Source: Inhella inkyongensis (GTDB lineage: Bacteria > Pseudomonadota > Gammaproteobacteria > Burkholderiales > Burkholderiaceae_C). From it: DNA of 64,000 nt. The stretch is taken from positions 682,001 to 746,000 of the forward strand of contig NZ_CP040709.1 of the NCBI RefSeq assembly GCF_005952805.1, in the 5' to 3' direction. The notes under the pieces were generated by a model. It was not told the origin of the DNA. It searched no databases and was given only the letters and a program-made list of their open reading frames with translations. Below, piece by piece: positions 46,779-63,702 of the stretch. Position 1 is the first letter of the stretch. Each line of letters starts with the position of its first letter. A program made the translations under genes and the position numbers.

Positions 46779-47048
46779 ATGCTGAAGTCAACCCTGCGCA
46801 TCAACAACAAGCTCGGCTTGCACGCACGAGCCTCCGCAAAGCTGACCAAACTGGCTGGAAGCTTCAAGTCCGAAGTCTTTCTTAGTCGCAATGGGCGGCG
46901 CGTCAATGCCAAGAGCATCATGGGTGTGATGATGTTGGCAGCCGGCCTAGGTAGCGATGTGGAGCTGGAGGTCGACGGCGAGGACGAGGCCACGGCCATG
47001 GAGGCTCTGTCCGCTTTGGTCAACGGCAAGTTCGGCGAGGCCGAATAG
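46779..47048 (+). CDS. ptsH: Phosphocarrier protein HPr
   Basis: The 89-residue protein carries phosphate from enzyme I to EIIA. Phospho-His15 lies in GLHARASAK. Ser46 is in AKSIMGVMML, the site for HPr kinase in organisms that have one. Length is standard. It lies between the EIIA gene and ptsI. Confidence 0.96.
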   Translation: MLKSTLRINNKLGLHARASAKLTKLAGSFKSEVFLSRNGRRVNAKSIMGVMMLAAGLGSDVELEVDGEDEATAMEALSALVNGKFGEAE

Positions 47049-47076
47049 GCGCCATTTCTGTCGGCGGGTTGGCACT

Positions 47077-48831
47077 ATGAGCTTTCAGGTATTTGGATTG
47101 GCCGTGTCTCGCGGGGTCGCTATCGGGAGGGCGGTCCTGGTTGCGTCCAGTCGGCTCGATGTTGCGCATTACTTCATCGAGGAGGCGGACATTGCGCGGG
47201 AGGTCTCCCGCTGCCGTGCGGCGAGGGACCAAGTGGCGGAAGAGCTAATCCGACTGCGTGCCGATCTGACCGATGAAGCCCCGCCGGAGTTGGGGGCCTT
47301 GTTGGACGTCCACCTCATGCTGGCGCGAGATGACGCACTTTGCGAAAGTGCGCTGCACTGGATTCAGGAGCGCCGCTACAACGCCGAGTGGGCGTTGTCC
47401 GCGCAACTGGAGGTCTTGGCTCGCCAATTTGATGACATGGAAGACGAGTACCTGCGCGAGCGCAAAGTCGATCTAGAGCAGGTGGTTGGCCGCATGTTGT
47501 CGACCCTGGCAGGGCAGGAGAGCCCCGGCATGGCCGCCATGGGGCAGGGCGCCCGAGACTTTGCGGGTGCGGATCCGTTGGTCTTGGTGGCTGCTGACAT
47601 CTCCCCGGCCGATATGTTGGGGTTCCGGGACGGCGTCTTTAAGGGCTTCATCACCGACATCGGGGGCAAGACCTCGCACACTGCCATTGTGGCCAGAAGC
47701 ATGGACATCCCAGCCGTGGTCGGAACCCGTGAAGCCAGTCGGCTGATTCGCCAAGATGACTGCGTCATCATCGATGGCGATGCCGGCGCGGTGATCGTTA
47801 ACCCCTCGCCCATCGTGCTGGAGGAGTACCGCTTCCGCCAACGGCAGGCTGAACTGGAGCGGGCGCGGCTTTCTCGATTGCGGCACACCCGGGCGGTGAC
47901 CTTGGACGGTCAATCGGTGGAGATGTTGGCCAACATCGAGCTCCCGCAAGACGCCCAAGGCGCCGTCGAAGCAGGCGCCGAGGGCGTTGGTCTATTTCGA
48001 AGCGAGTTCTTGTTCATGAACCGAGGCGGGCAGTTGCCCGCCGAGGAGGAGCAGTTCGAGGCCTACAAGGCTGTGGTGATGGGCATGCAAGGCCGCCCAG
48101 TCACCATTCGAACAGTCGACGTCGGAGCCGACAAGCCCCTTGAGCGTTCGCTGGGAGGCGAGGGAAGACATGACCATGTATTGAACCCTGCCCTGGGGAT
48201 GCGGGCGATTCGATGGAGCCTGAGCGAGCCTGGAATGTTTCGACAGCAACTGCGGGCGATCCTGCGCGCTAGCGCGCATGGACCGGTGCGCCTGCTTGTG
48301 CCCATGGTCACTCATCTTTGGGAGATCAAACAGGTCCATGAATGTCTGGCACGCGTGCGCTCCCAACTTGCCGATGGGCAGGTCGCCATAGGTCATGTCG
48401 AGCTAGGGATCATGATTGAAGTGCCTGCAGCTGCGCTCATCCTCCCTTCGTTGCTGCCTTGGGTGGACTTCATATCAATTGGAACCAACGACCTGATTCA
48501 GTACACCTTGGCGATCGACCGAGCCGACGAATCAGTGGCCCATCTCTATGACCCGTGGCATCCCGCCGTACTGGGTTTGCTTGAACAAGTCATCCGTCAG
48601 ACGCGTGCAGCCGGCAAGAGCGTCTGCGTGTGTGGAGAAATGGCGGGCGACACGTTGTTCACGGAGACACTGCTGGCTATGGGGCTCCGATCGTTCTCTA
48701 TGCATCCCGCCCAGATCGCGACAGTCAAGCAGCGCATCCTCCGAGCCGATACTGCTAGATTGGCTTCAACCCTAGGGAGCCTCCTAACTTCTGAGCAGCT
48801 TGCAGCAGCAAGTGCGCAAGAGCTTCATTGA
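47077..48831 (+). CDS. ptsI: PTS enzyme I (phosphoenolpyruvate-protein phosphotransferase)
   Basis: The 584-residue enzyme takes phosphate from phosphoenolpyruvate to HPr. The phospho-His is His201 in GGKTSHTAIVARSMDIPAV. The PEP-binding domain has GVGLFRSEFLFMNR, IRTVDVGADKPL and FISIGTNDLIQYTLAIDR, and the active Cys is in VCVCGEMAGD. The start ATG 47077 is downstream of an open frame overlapping ptsH. With HPr and EIIA but no EIIB/C, this seems to be a regulatory phosphorelay. Confidence 0.96.
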   Translation: MSFQVFGLAVSRGVAIGRAVLVASSRLDVAHYFIEEADIAREVSRCRAARDQVAEELIRLRADLTDEAPPELGALLDVHLMLARDDALCESALHWIQERRYNAEWALSAQLEVLARQFDDMEDEYLRERKVDLEQVVGRMLSTLAGQESPGMAAMGQGARDFAGADPLVLVAADISPADMLGFRDGVFKGFITDIGGKTSHTAIVARSMDIPAVVGTREASRLIRQDDCVIIDGDAGAVIVNPSPIVLEEYRFRQRQAELERARLSRLRHTRAVTLDGQSVEMLANIELPQDAQGAVEAGAEGVGLFRSEFLFMNRGGQLPAEEEQFEAYKAVVMGMQGRPVTIRTVDVGADKPLERSLGGEGRHDHVLNPALGMRAIRWSLSEPGMFRQQLRAILRASAHGPVRLLVPMVTHLWEIKQVHECLARVRSQLADGQVAIGHVELGIMIEVPAAALILPSLLPWVDFISIGTNDLIQYTLAIDRADESVAHLYDPWHPAVLGLLEQVIRQTRAAGKSVCVCGEMAGDTLFTETLLAMGLRSFSMHPAQIATVKQRILRADTARLASTLGSLLTSEQLAAASAQELH

Positions 48832-48865
48832 AATTTGAAAACACGCCGCATTGAACGAAAAATCT

Positions 48866-48874
48866 TGCTATAGT
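48866..48874 (+). promoter_or_regulatory. Possible first rrn promoter (extended -10)
   Basis: TGCTATAGT fits an extended -10 element and is followed by a GC-rich stretch (TTGCGGGC), as in growth-regulated rRNA promoters. No good -35 is placed 17 nt upstream. It lies outside the duplicated unit, so only the first operon has it. Confidence 0.5.
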
Positions 48875-48977
48875 TGCGGGCTTCGCTGATCAAACAGCTG
48901 CCGGTAACGGTGGTGAGCGGCGAAGGGAAGTGAGGGTCGGCATCGCCGAGCGGCTTGAAGAAAGTTTCTCGAAGGTG

Positions 48978-49007
48978 TTGACAGGCGGATCGAAACGCTG
49001 CAATAAT
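48978..49007 (+). promoter_or_regulatory. rrn promoter, copy 1
   Basis: A perfect -35 TTGACA (48978-48983) and AATAAT (49002-49007) are separated by 18 nt. Transcription should start near 49014, giving a leader of about 200 nt before 16S. Confidence 0.8.
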
Positions 49008-49076
49008 CTCGCTTCTGCGCTGACAATAACGAGTCGGCGACGCAAGAAAGTTCAGGAAACTGGGTTGATTGCGAAA

Positions 49077-49088
49077 GTTCTTTAACAA
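49077..49088 (+). promoter_or_regulatory. boxA antitermination site in the 16S leader, copy 1
   Basis: GTTCTTTAACAA matches boxA, the RNA site for NusB/NusE that lets RNA polymerase read through rRNA genes. The same 12-mer recurs before 23S. Confidence 0.75.
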
Positions 49089-49212
49089 GTTGCAGCCAAT
49101 AAGCGTGGGCACTTGAAGTTGAGTTGCTCTGTAGCAATACGGAGTCTTGCTTGAAGTGCTCGCGGATAGAGAAGTGAAGTTCACTTCGATTCCGTTGAGT
49201 GAAAAACAGATC

Positions 49213-50744
<1,532 letters not shown>

Positions 50745-50931
50745 GAAAATGACGAAGCCGGTTGTTCAGTTCGCTGAGCAACGAGAGCGGAGTCGAATCA
50801 AAGACTCAACTTTGATGTGCCCACACTTATTGGCTGCAGCGGTAACAGCAGTGACTAGCATTGGTCAGAAGATGATCGATGGAGATTGGGCCGGCTGAAG
50901 AGAAGGCACGGCTCATGCAGCAAGAATGCGT

Positions 50932-51008
50932 GGGTCTGTAGCTCAGTCGGTTAGAGCACCGTCTTGATAAGGCGGGGGTCGTTGGTTCGAATCCAACCAG
51001 ACCCACCA
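50932..51008 (+). tRNA. ileT: tRNA-Ile (GAU), copy 1
   Basis: A 77-nt cloverleaf with anticodon GAT (CTTGATAAG), T loop GGTTCGAATCC and encoded CCA. It lies in the 16S-23S spacer. The 190 nt between 16S and this tRNA hold processing sequence only. Confidence 0.96.
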
Positions 51009-51032
51009 CGATCGCGACGCGAATCGGGAATC

Positions 51033-51108
51033 GGGGGATTAGCTCAGCTGGGAGAGCACCTGCTTTGCAAGCAGGGGGTCGTCGGTTCGATCCCGTCATC
51101 CTCCACCA
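51033..51108 (+). tRNA. alaT: tRNA-Ala (UGC), copy 1
   Basis: A 76-nt cloverleaf with anticodon TGC (TTTGCAA), T loop GGTTCGATCCC and encoded CCA. The Ile-Ala order is standard in proteobacterial rrn spacers. Confidence 0.96.
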
Positions 51109-51197
51109 ACACTAGTTACAACGCTGGCAAACATGAGTGACGCACGGAAAGCGCGCGTTATTGATGTTTGCCAGAGAGGGCCGATGGCCCGTCTGCT

Positions 51198-51209
51198 GTT
51201 CTTTAACAA
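51198..51209 (+). promoter_or_regulatory. boxA in the 16S-23S spacer, copy 1
   Basis: GTTCTTTAACAA is identical to the leader boxA. The bases right after it (CAATTTGTAGAGTC, 51207-51220) pair with GACTCTACAAATTG (54352-54365), forming the outer 23S processing stem. Confidence 0.7.
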
Positions 51210-51388
51210 TTTGTAGAGTCGAAATCAGCGCTGTGAAGCGAAGGCTTCATAGCATTGGATTGCGTCAACAAACATTCGACGGTCTGCGAAAGCAGATTGA
51301 AGATGTACATTGAAGAACGGCGAACGCAAACGATCGAACTCTAAATCGATCGAGTCCTTGACGACATCGCGAGATGTCAAAGTTATAG

Positions 51389-54265
<2,877 letters not shown>

Positions 54266-54412
54266 ATAACCTTGACATTCCTGTCAGGGTTGCGAAAACC
54301 GTTCTTCAATAGAACACGCAATCCAAAGCTGATTTCTTCGCATACAATGCGGACTCTACAAATTGGGTTGGCAGACCTTCTTCAGTGAAGTCAGCTGCCA
54401 GCCAACAAGTCA

Positions 54413-54529
54413 AGCCTGATGACCATAGCGAGTTGGTCCCACCCCTTCCCATCCCGAACAGGACCGTGAAACAACTCAGCGCCGATGATAGTGCGGATCG
54501 CCCGTGTGAAAGTAGGACATCGTCAGGCT
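54413..54529 (+). rRNA. rrf: 5S ribosomal RNA, copy 1
   Basis: A 117-nt gene from GCCTGATGACC to its complement GTCAGGC, with the conserved CCCATCCCGAAC and GAAAGTAGGACATCG blocks. The ends are good to within a base or two. Confidence 0.94.
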
Positions 54530-54540
54530 ATTAACACCCA

Positions 54541-54572
54541 AAACCCCCTCCAGCGAAGCTGGTGGGGGTTTT
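54541..54572 (+). terminator. rrn terminator, copy 1
   Basis: AAACCCCC / GGGGGTTT with an inner CCAGC-GAA-GCTGG stem and a short T tract. The loop reads GAA here and TAA in copy 2. Confidence 0.9.
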
Positions 54573-54685
54573 GCTATTTATGCAAGGGTCCACTTTTATG
54601 CTCGTTAACACTGAGGTGTTTGGGAGTTGAAGTGATGACCAAGCCCGCAAGGATCGGCCAAAGCCGACCCTGAGGGCGGCGGGGA
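54573..54685. other. Unique spacer between the two rrn operons
   Basis: About 113 bp between terminator 1 and the start of repeat copy 2. It contains no gene. A TATGCT (54597-54602) with TTGCTA 20 nt upstream could be a weak promoter. The sequence TCGGCCAAAGCCGA (54653-54666) is a short inverted repeat. Confidence 0.7.
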
Positions 54686-54727
54686 GTCGGCATTGCCGGG
54701 CGGCTTGAAGAAAGTTTCTCGAAGGTG

Positions 54728-54757
54728 TTGACAGGCGGATCGAAACGCTGCAATAAT
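54728..54757 (+). promoter_or_regulatory. rrn promoter, copy 2
   Basis: TTGACA (54728-54733) and AATAAT (54752-54757), with 18 nt between, identical to copy 1. Confidence 0.8.
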
Positions 54758-54826
54758 CTCGCTTCTGCGCTGACAATAACGAGTCGGCGACGCAAGAAAG
54801 TTCAGGAAACTGGGTTGATTGCGAAA

Positions 54827-54838
54827 GTTCTTTAACAA
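54827..54838 (+). promoter_or_regulatory. boxA in the 16S leader, copy 2
   Basis: GTTCTTTAACAA, identical to copy 1. Confidence 0.75.
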
Positions 54839-54962
54839 GTTGCAGCCAATAAGCGTGGGCACTTGAAGTTGAGTTGCTCTGTAGCAATACGGAGTCTTGC
54901 TTGAAGTGCTCGCGGATAGAGAAGTGAAGTTCACTTCGATTCCGTTGAGTGAAAAACAGATC

Positions 54963-56494
<1,532 letters not shown>

Positions 56495-56681
56495 GAAAAT
56501 GACGAAGCCGGTTGTTCAGTTCGCTGAGCAACGAGAGCGGAGTCGAATCAAAGACTCAACTTTGATGTGCCCACACTTATTGGCTGCAGCGGTAACAGCA
56601 GTGACTAGCATTGGTCAGAAGATGATCGATGGAGATTGGGCCGGCTGAAGAGAAGGCACGGCTCATGCAGCAAGAATGCGT

Positions 56682-56758
56682 GGGTCTGTAGCTCAGTCGG
56701 TTAGAGCACCGTCTTGATAAGGCGGGGGTCGTTGGTTCGAATCCAACCAGACCCACCA
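56682..56758 (+). tRNA. ileT: tRNA-Ile (GAU), copy 2
   Basis: Identical to copy 1 with anticodon GAT and encoded CCA. Confidence 0.96.
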
Positions 56759-56782
56759 CGATCGCGACGCGAATCGGGAATC

Positions 56783-56858
56783 GGGGGATTAGCTCAGCTG
56801 GGAGAGCACCTGCTTTGCAAGCAGGGGGTCGTCGGTTCGATCCCGTCATCCTCCACCA
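56783..56858 (+). tRNA. alaT: tRNA-Ala (UGC), copy 2
   Basis: Identical to copy 1 with anticodon TGC and encoded CCA. Confidence 0.96.
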
Positions 56859-56947
56859 ACACTAGTTACAACGCTGGCAAACATGAGTGACGCACGGAAA
56901 GCGCGCGTTATTGATGTTTGCCAGAGAGGGCCGATGGCCCGTCTGCT

Positions 56948-56959
56948 GTTCTTTAACAA
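56948..56959 (+). promoter_or_regulatory. boxA in the 16S-23S spacer, copy 2
   Basis: GTTCTTTAACAA, identical to copy 1, followed by the same processing-stem sequence. Confidence 0.7.
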
Positions 56960-57138
56960 TTTGTAGAGTCGAAATCAGCGCTGTGAAGCGAAGGCTTCAT
57001 AGCATTGGATTGCGTCAACAAACATTCGACGGTCTGCGAAAGCAGATTGAAGATGTACATTGAAGAACGGCGAACGCAAACGATCGAACTCTAAATCGAT
57101 CGAGTCCTTGACGACATCGCGAGATGTCAAAGTTATAG

Positions 57139-60015
<2,877 letters not shown>

Positions 60016-60162
60016 ATAACCTTGACATTCCTGTCAGGGTTGCGAAAACCGTTCTTCAATAGAACACGCAATCCAAAGCTGATTTCTTCGCATACAATGC
60101 GGACTCTACAAATTGGGTTGGCAGACCTTCTTCAGTGAAGTCAGCTGCCAGCCAACAAGTCA

Positions 60163-60279
60163 AGCCTGATGACCATAGCGAGTTGGTCCCACCCCTTCCC
60201 ATCCCGAACAGGACCGTGAAACAACTCAGCGCCGATGATAGTGCGGATCGCCCGTGTGAAAGTAGGACATCGTCAGGCT
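60163..60279 (+). rRNA. rrf: 5S ribosomal RNA, copy 2
   Basis: Same 117-nt gene as copy 1, including the GCCTGATGACC start and GTCAGGC end. Confidence 0.94.
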
Positions 60280-60290
60280 ATTAACACCCA

Positions 60291-60322
60291 AAACCCCCTC
60301 CAGCTAAGCTGGTGGGGGTTTT
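60291..60322 (+). terminator. rrn terminator, copy 2
   Basis: Same stem as copy 1 with loop TAA. Sequences diverge right after the T tract. Confidence 0.9.
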
Positions 60323-60356
60323 GTTCTTTGCGCGCCCGACTACCCTCGAAAGAATT

Positions 60357-60378
60357 AAGGGCAACTTAAGTTGCCCTT
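60357..60378. terminator. Perfect palindrome after hpd
   Basis: Arms AAGGGCAACTT and AAGTTGCCCTT join without a spacer, 4 nt after the hpd stop (minus strand). A moderately T-rich tail (AATTCTTT on the hpd strand) follows. It separates hpd from the convergent rrn operon. Confidence 0.75.
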
Positions 60379-60382
60379 GTCG

Positions 60383-61516
60383 TCACTTCGTCGCTTCGTC
60401 CTTCAGTACACCGCGGCGAATTTGGTCTAGTTCGATACTCTCGAACAAGGCCTGGAAGTTCCCTTCGCCAAAGCCTTCATTGCCTTTGCGCTGGATGATC
60501 TCGAAGAAGATCGGACCGATGACTTCCTTGGTAAAGATCTGCAGCAGCAGTTCATTGGGGGCACCTTGGTGCGTGGCGCCATCGATCAGGATGCGCAGGC
60601 GGCGTAGTGCATCGGTGTTTTCGCCGTGACGGGGTAGGCGCTTATCGATCAAGTCGAAATAGGTCTCGATGGTGTCCTGGAATTCGACGCCGTCGGCCTT
60701 CATGGTCTCAACCGTGCGATAGATATTCGGGGTCGACAAGGCGACGTGTTGGATGCCTTCGCCCTTGTAGAGATGCAGGTACTCGGCGATCTGGCTCTTG
60801 TCGTCGCTGCTCTCGTTGATCGGGATTCGAATCTTGCCGCAAGGGCTGGTCATGGCCTTGCTCTTCAGTCCGGTCAGCTTGCCCTCGATGTCGAAGTAGC
60901 GCACCTCCCGGAAGTTAAACAGGCGCTCATAGAAGTCGGCCCATTCCTTCATGCGACCGCGATGCACGTTGTGGGTCAGGTGGTCAATGACGCCCAGTCC
61001 GTTGCCCGGCACTTCGCTGCTGACCGCCTTTCCGTCGGCGTCGGTGACGGGGACAAAGTCGACGTCGTAGATGCTGATATTGCCAATCTGGCCAGCTTGT
61101 CGTCCATCTTTGCCGTGCCAGCGATCAACGAAGTAGATCAGTGAATCGCCGATCCCCTTGATGGCGGGGATGTTGAGTTCCATCGGGCCGGTTTTGTTGT
61201 CAAAACCCCAGGCACCCAGTTCGAGGGCCCGCTGGTAGGCATAGGCCGCATCCTTGACGCGGAAGGCAATGGCGCAGATCGAGGGGCCGTGCTGGCGTGC
61301 GAAGCGCTGAGCAAAGGAGTCGGGCTCTGCATTGATGATGAAGTTCACCTCGCCCTGGCGATACAAGGTGACATCCTTGTGCCGGTGCTTGCCGACCGCG
61401 CGAAAGCCCATGGTATGGAAGAGGGCACCCAATGCGGCAGGGTCAGGGGCGGCGAATTCAATGAACTCGAACCCGTCGGTGCCCATGGGGTTCTCCCAAG
61501 GCGTAAATGCGGCCAT
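60383..61516 (-). CDS. hpd: 4-hydroxyphenylpyruvate dioxygenase
   Basis: The 377-residue non-haem iron enzyme converts 4-hydroxyphenylpyruvate to homogentisate in tyrosine breakdown. The fold is two VOC modules. Iron ligands are His in VIDHLTHNV, His in GIQHVALST and Glu in PIFFEIIQRKG; GNFQALFESIELDQ is the family C-terminus. ATG 61516 follows a GGAG site and gives the usual MAAFTPWENPMGTDGFEFIEF opening (quoted in parts). A divergent Lrp/AsnC gene lies 115 nt away. Confidence 0.96.
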   Translation of the reverse strand: MAAFTPWENPMGTDGFEFIEFAAPDPAALGALFHTMGFRAVGKHRHKDVTLYRQGEVNFIINAEPDSFAQRFARQHGPSICAIAFRVKDAAYAYQRALELGAWGFDNKTGPMELNIPAIKGIGDSLIYFVDRWHGKDGRQAGQIGNISIYDVDFVPVTDADGKAVSSEVPGNGLGVIDHLTHNVHRGRMKEWADFYERLFNFREVRYFDIEGKLTGLKSKAMTSPCGKIRIPINESSDDKSQIAEYLHLYKGEGIQHVALSTPNIYRTVETMKADGVEFQDTIETYFDLIDKRLPRHGENTDALRRLRILIDGATHQGAPNELLLQIFTKEVIGPIFFEIIQRKGNEGFGEGNFQALFESIELDQIRRGVLKDEATK

Positions 61517-61528
61517 CTTGATCTCCAA

Positions 61529-61538
61529 GCAAATTTGC
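61529..61538. promoter_or_regulatory. Palindrome in the hpd-lrp intergenic region
   Basis: GCAAATTTGC lies 12 nt upstream of the hpd start codon, and CTTGCAAG (61574-61581) lies further on. Either could be an operator for the divergent Lrp-type regulator. The site is too close to hpd to be upstream of its promoter, so repression is more likely than activation. Inference only. Confidence 0.4.
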
Positions 61539-61631
61539 AAAGCACCACTGTATGCCTGTCCTTGCGCATTGAGCTTGCAAGAGGGGCCGTTGCCATGTTC
61601 TGGGACGCTCTAATCTTGAGAGAATCGGAAA

Positions 61632-62114
61632 ATGAATGCAGATGTATTGCTTGATGCCGTAGATCGGCGCTTGCTTGCAGCGTTGCAGGTCGATGCGCGT
61701 CAAACCTTCGACGCGTTGGGTGCTGCAGTCGGGCTGAGTGCTTCCGCAACCTTGAGGCGGGTGCGGCGGCTTGAGCAAGAAGGAATGATTGCAGGCTACC
61801 GGGCGGAATTGGTGCCGGAGCGCCTTGGCCTGGGCCTGACGGCCTATGTCAATGTGCGCTTGGAGAAGCACACCCCGGATGAGCGTCGCAGCCCAATGGA
61901 GAGCTTTCGCGCCGCAGTTCATACCTGGCCCGAGGTGGTGGAGTGCTCTGCGCTAGCCGGCGAAATGGACTACCTGTTGCGCATCCTTGTCCGCGATATG
62001 GAGCACTATGCGCGCTTTCTCCGGGCGACTTTGTTGCAGCATCCCAGCGTGCAGGACTGCAAGACCAGTTTTGTTCTGGAGCGCGTGAAAGTTCGAACGG
62101 CTGTGCCGCTCTGA
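61632..62114 (+). CDS. Lrp/AsnC-family transcriptional regulator
   Basis: The 160-residue protein has an N-terminal helix-turn-helix (LLDAVDRRLLAALQVDARQTFDALGAAVGLS, with SASATLRRVRRLEQEGMI) and a C-terminal RAM/ACT domain (VVECSALAGEMDYLLRILV). Divergence from hpd suggests control of tyrosine or phenylalanine breakdown, which is common for such pairs. Two bases separate its stop from the convergent HDOD gene. Confidence 0.94.
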   Translation: MNADVLLDAVDRRLLAALQVDARQTFDALGAAVGLSASATLRRVRRLEQEGMIAGYRAELVPERLGLGLTAYVNVRLEKHTPDERRSPMESFRAAVHTWPEVVECSALAGEMDYLLRILVRDMEHYARFLRATLLQHPSVQDCKTSFVLERVKVRTAVPL

Positions 62115-62116
62115 CC

Positions 62117-62977
62117 TTAGCCGAGGTCCATCACCAGGCGTTTGGTCGGCTCTAGCCCCAGGTTGAGTAGCTCGCCAATCTCTTTGAGGTCATCGGGGAT
62201 GGCGGGGTTGGACCAGCTCAGTGCGCTGTGCCGGGCAAGCCTCACGGCCAAGCGCACGCACTGCACTTGGGCATCCGCCTCGCAACGCTCGTCGGTAATG
62301 TGCGCCAACAAGGGGGGCAGATGCCAAGCCTTCATGAGCGCCTGTTCGAGTGCCGATAGTTCAATCCCAAGCACCTGGCGCTGCGCCTTCACGCTGCGAA
62401 GGCTGGGGTCGGCGGTCTGCAGGCGGCGAATCTCCTGGGCCAGTGCCGGGGCGTGGCACCACAGCAGCACCTCGGCAAAGTCATGCAGTAACGCTGCGCT
62501 GTGGATGATTTGTGCGTCCTGATCCATCCGATGCGCGGCGAACGCGAGTGCATAGCGCGCTGCCCGCTCGGAACGCCGCAACACTGCATCCACCCCCTGC
62601 AAGGCCTCAGGGCGCCCCAGTAGCCATTGTTCTACGCTGGGTTGCAGGCCAAATGTCGTGAAGAAGGGGGTAATGCCCATCAACACGACGGCACTGGTAA
62701 TCGTCTCGGCGTCTGCATTGCGGCGTTCCCGCCCCAGCTGGGCGGTGGCCACAAGCACCTTGAGGGTCATCAGTGGGTCGGTCGAAAACGTCTCTCCTAC
62801 CAGGTGGGCATCGACTTCATCCTCGTCGGCGCGCAACTGTTCCAGGGCCTCGACGCTGGTGCTCAGGATGGGAATGTCCTGTGCACAGAAGTGCGCCACC
62901 CAGCTCGAGAGGCTGGGGAGCGGGCGATCCAAAAAGCTGCGCGGCACGGCGTCCATAGGCGTGAGCGTCTGGGGCAT
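62117..62977 (-). CDS. HDOD-domain protein
   Basis: The 286-residue protein has the HDOD layout: LPSLSSWVAHFCAQDIPILSTSVEALEQL, TFSTDPLMTLKVLVATAQLG, VVLMGITPFFTTFGLQP and a SAALLHDFAEVLLWCHAP segment where HD residues remain. HDOD proteins bind partners in signalling and usually lack phosphohydrolase activity. No receiver or GGDEF part is fused. It is upstream-independent and transcribed towards the Lrp gene. Confidence 0.87.
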   Translation of the reverse strand: MPQTLTPMDAVPRSFLDRPLPSLSSWVAHFCAQDIPILSTSVEALEQLRADEDEVDAHLVGETFSTDPLMTLKVLVATAQLGRERRNADAETITSAVVLMGITPFFTTFGLQPSVEQWLLGRPEALQGVDAVLRRSERAARYALAFAAHRMDQDAQIIHSAALLHDFAEVLLWCHAPALAQEIRRLQTADPSLRSVKAQRQVLGIELSALEQALMKAWHLPPLLAHITDERCEADAQVQCVRLAVRLARHSALSWSNPAIPDDLKEIGELLNLGLEPTKRLVMDLG

Positions 62978-63048
62978 CAGGATGGTGCGCCTGATGATAG
63001 GCGCCGTGCGGGCCGGTCATGCCGCAATAAGACCGGCCCGAGCGTGCA

Positions 63049-63294
63049 TTACAGGCGCTCCAGCCCTTGAAGGAAGGTGAAGCGCGGCTCGCCGTTCTCA
63101 AACAGGACCCCATGGCCGGTTCTGGGATCGCGGCGGTATTCCAGGTCGGGCGCCTCCGAGGCGGGGCGCTGATGCTGGGCCAGTTGCGCGGCCGCAGCGT
63201 CGAGAAGGCGGCTGAGACGATGCAGCAGCTGGATCAGGAGCTGCGTGAAGAAGGGGCGCCCGTTGGCTCGAGCGGTGGTCAAGATGGCTTGCAT
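63049..63294 (-). CDS. Small hypothetical protein
   Basis: An 81-residue product from ATG 63294 after a good AGGAG site. It starts MQAILTTARANGRPFFTQLL, has a helical LLDAAAAQLAQHQ middle and a C-terminal LEYRRDPRTGHGVLFENGEPRFTF stretch (quoted in parts). No family recognised. It is 39 nt after another small gene with a similar ribosome site. The C-terminal part looks conserved in style but I cannot place it. Confidence 0.6.
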   Translation of the reverse strand: MQAILTTARANGRPFFTQLLIQLLHRLSRLLDAAAAQLAQHQRPASEAPDLEYRRDPRTGHGVLFENGEPRFTFLQGLERL

Positions 63295-63333
63295 GTTGTG
63301 CTCCTGCGGCACCGCCAAGTCGCGGGCCTTGAT

Positions 63334-63516
63334 TCAGTCTTTGTGGGGTGGGCTCCAGAGTTCCCGCAGGCTTTGGGCCAGTGCGCGCTGGTTGTCGCGG
63401 CGGGGACTTCCGCTTTGGTGGCGACCGGCCTGTCGAAATTGGGCTGGCACCACCAGCGGATTGCGCGGTTTGCGCATCGCAAGGGTCAGCGGACGGGGTG
63501 AGGTGAATTGCGGCAT
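63334..63516 (-). CDS. Small basic hypothetical protein
   Basis: A 60-residue, Arg/Pro-rich product from ATG 63516 with an AGGAG site 8 nt upstream. It contains KPRNPLVVPAQFRQAGRHQ, a pattern I have seen in small basic proteins of this order without known function. A good -10/-35 pair lies 40-70 nt upstream. It and the next gene form a likely two-gene unit. Confidence 0.6.
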   Translation of the reverse strand: MPQFTSPRPLTLAMRKPRNPLVVPAQFRQAGRHQSGSPRRDNQRALAQSLRELWSPPHKD

Positions 63517-63557
63517 GACTTGCTCCTGATCAACGAAGTGAGCTAAACGTTGCTCAT

Positions 63558-63587
63558 ATGATAAACAAGAATTGCGCAAACGTGCAA
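63558..63587 (-). promoter_or_regulatory. Probable promoter of the two small genes
   Basis: On the minus strand, -35 TTGCAC (63587-63582) and -10 TATCAT (63563-63558) are 18 nt apart. The region is markedly AT-richer than its surroundings. The start codon of the first small gene is about 40 nt downstream. Confidence 0.5.
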
Positions 63588-63646
63588 GCGCTTTGCTGTC
63601 GGCTCGGCACGACGGCGTGCGCAGCCGTCCCCAGCAGGCTCAGGCT

Positions 63647-63672
63647 GCAATAGCGGGATGCAATAGCGGGAT
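63647..63672. repeat. Two tandem 13-bp units
   Basis: GCAATAGCGGGAT occurs twice in a row in the 116-bp non-coding gap between the small genes' promoter and the last gene. This looks like a simple slippage duplication. Confidence 0.7.
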
Positions 63673-63702
63673 CGAAGGGGGCAGGGCGGGGCTGGTGGCC
63701 GC

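Noticed and set aside
63647..63672. 13-bp tandem units as a regulatory iteron
   Set aside because: Only two units, no conserved spacing or partner gene; simple slippage is enough.
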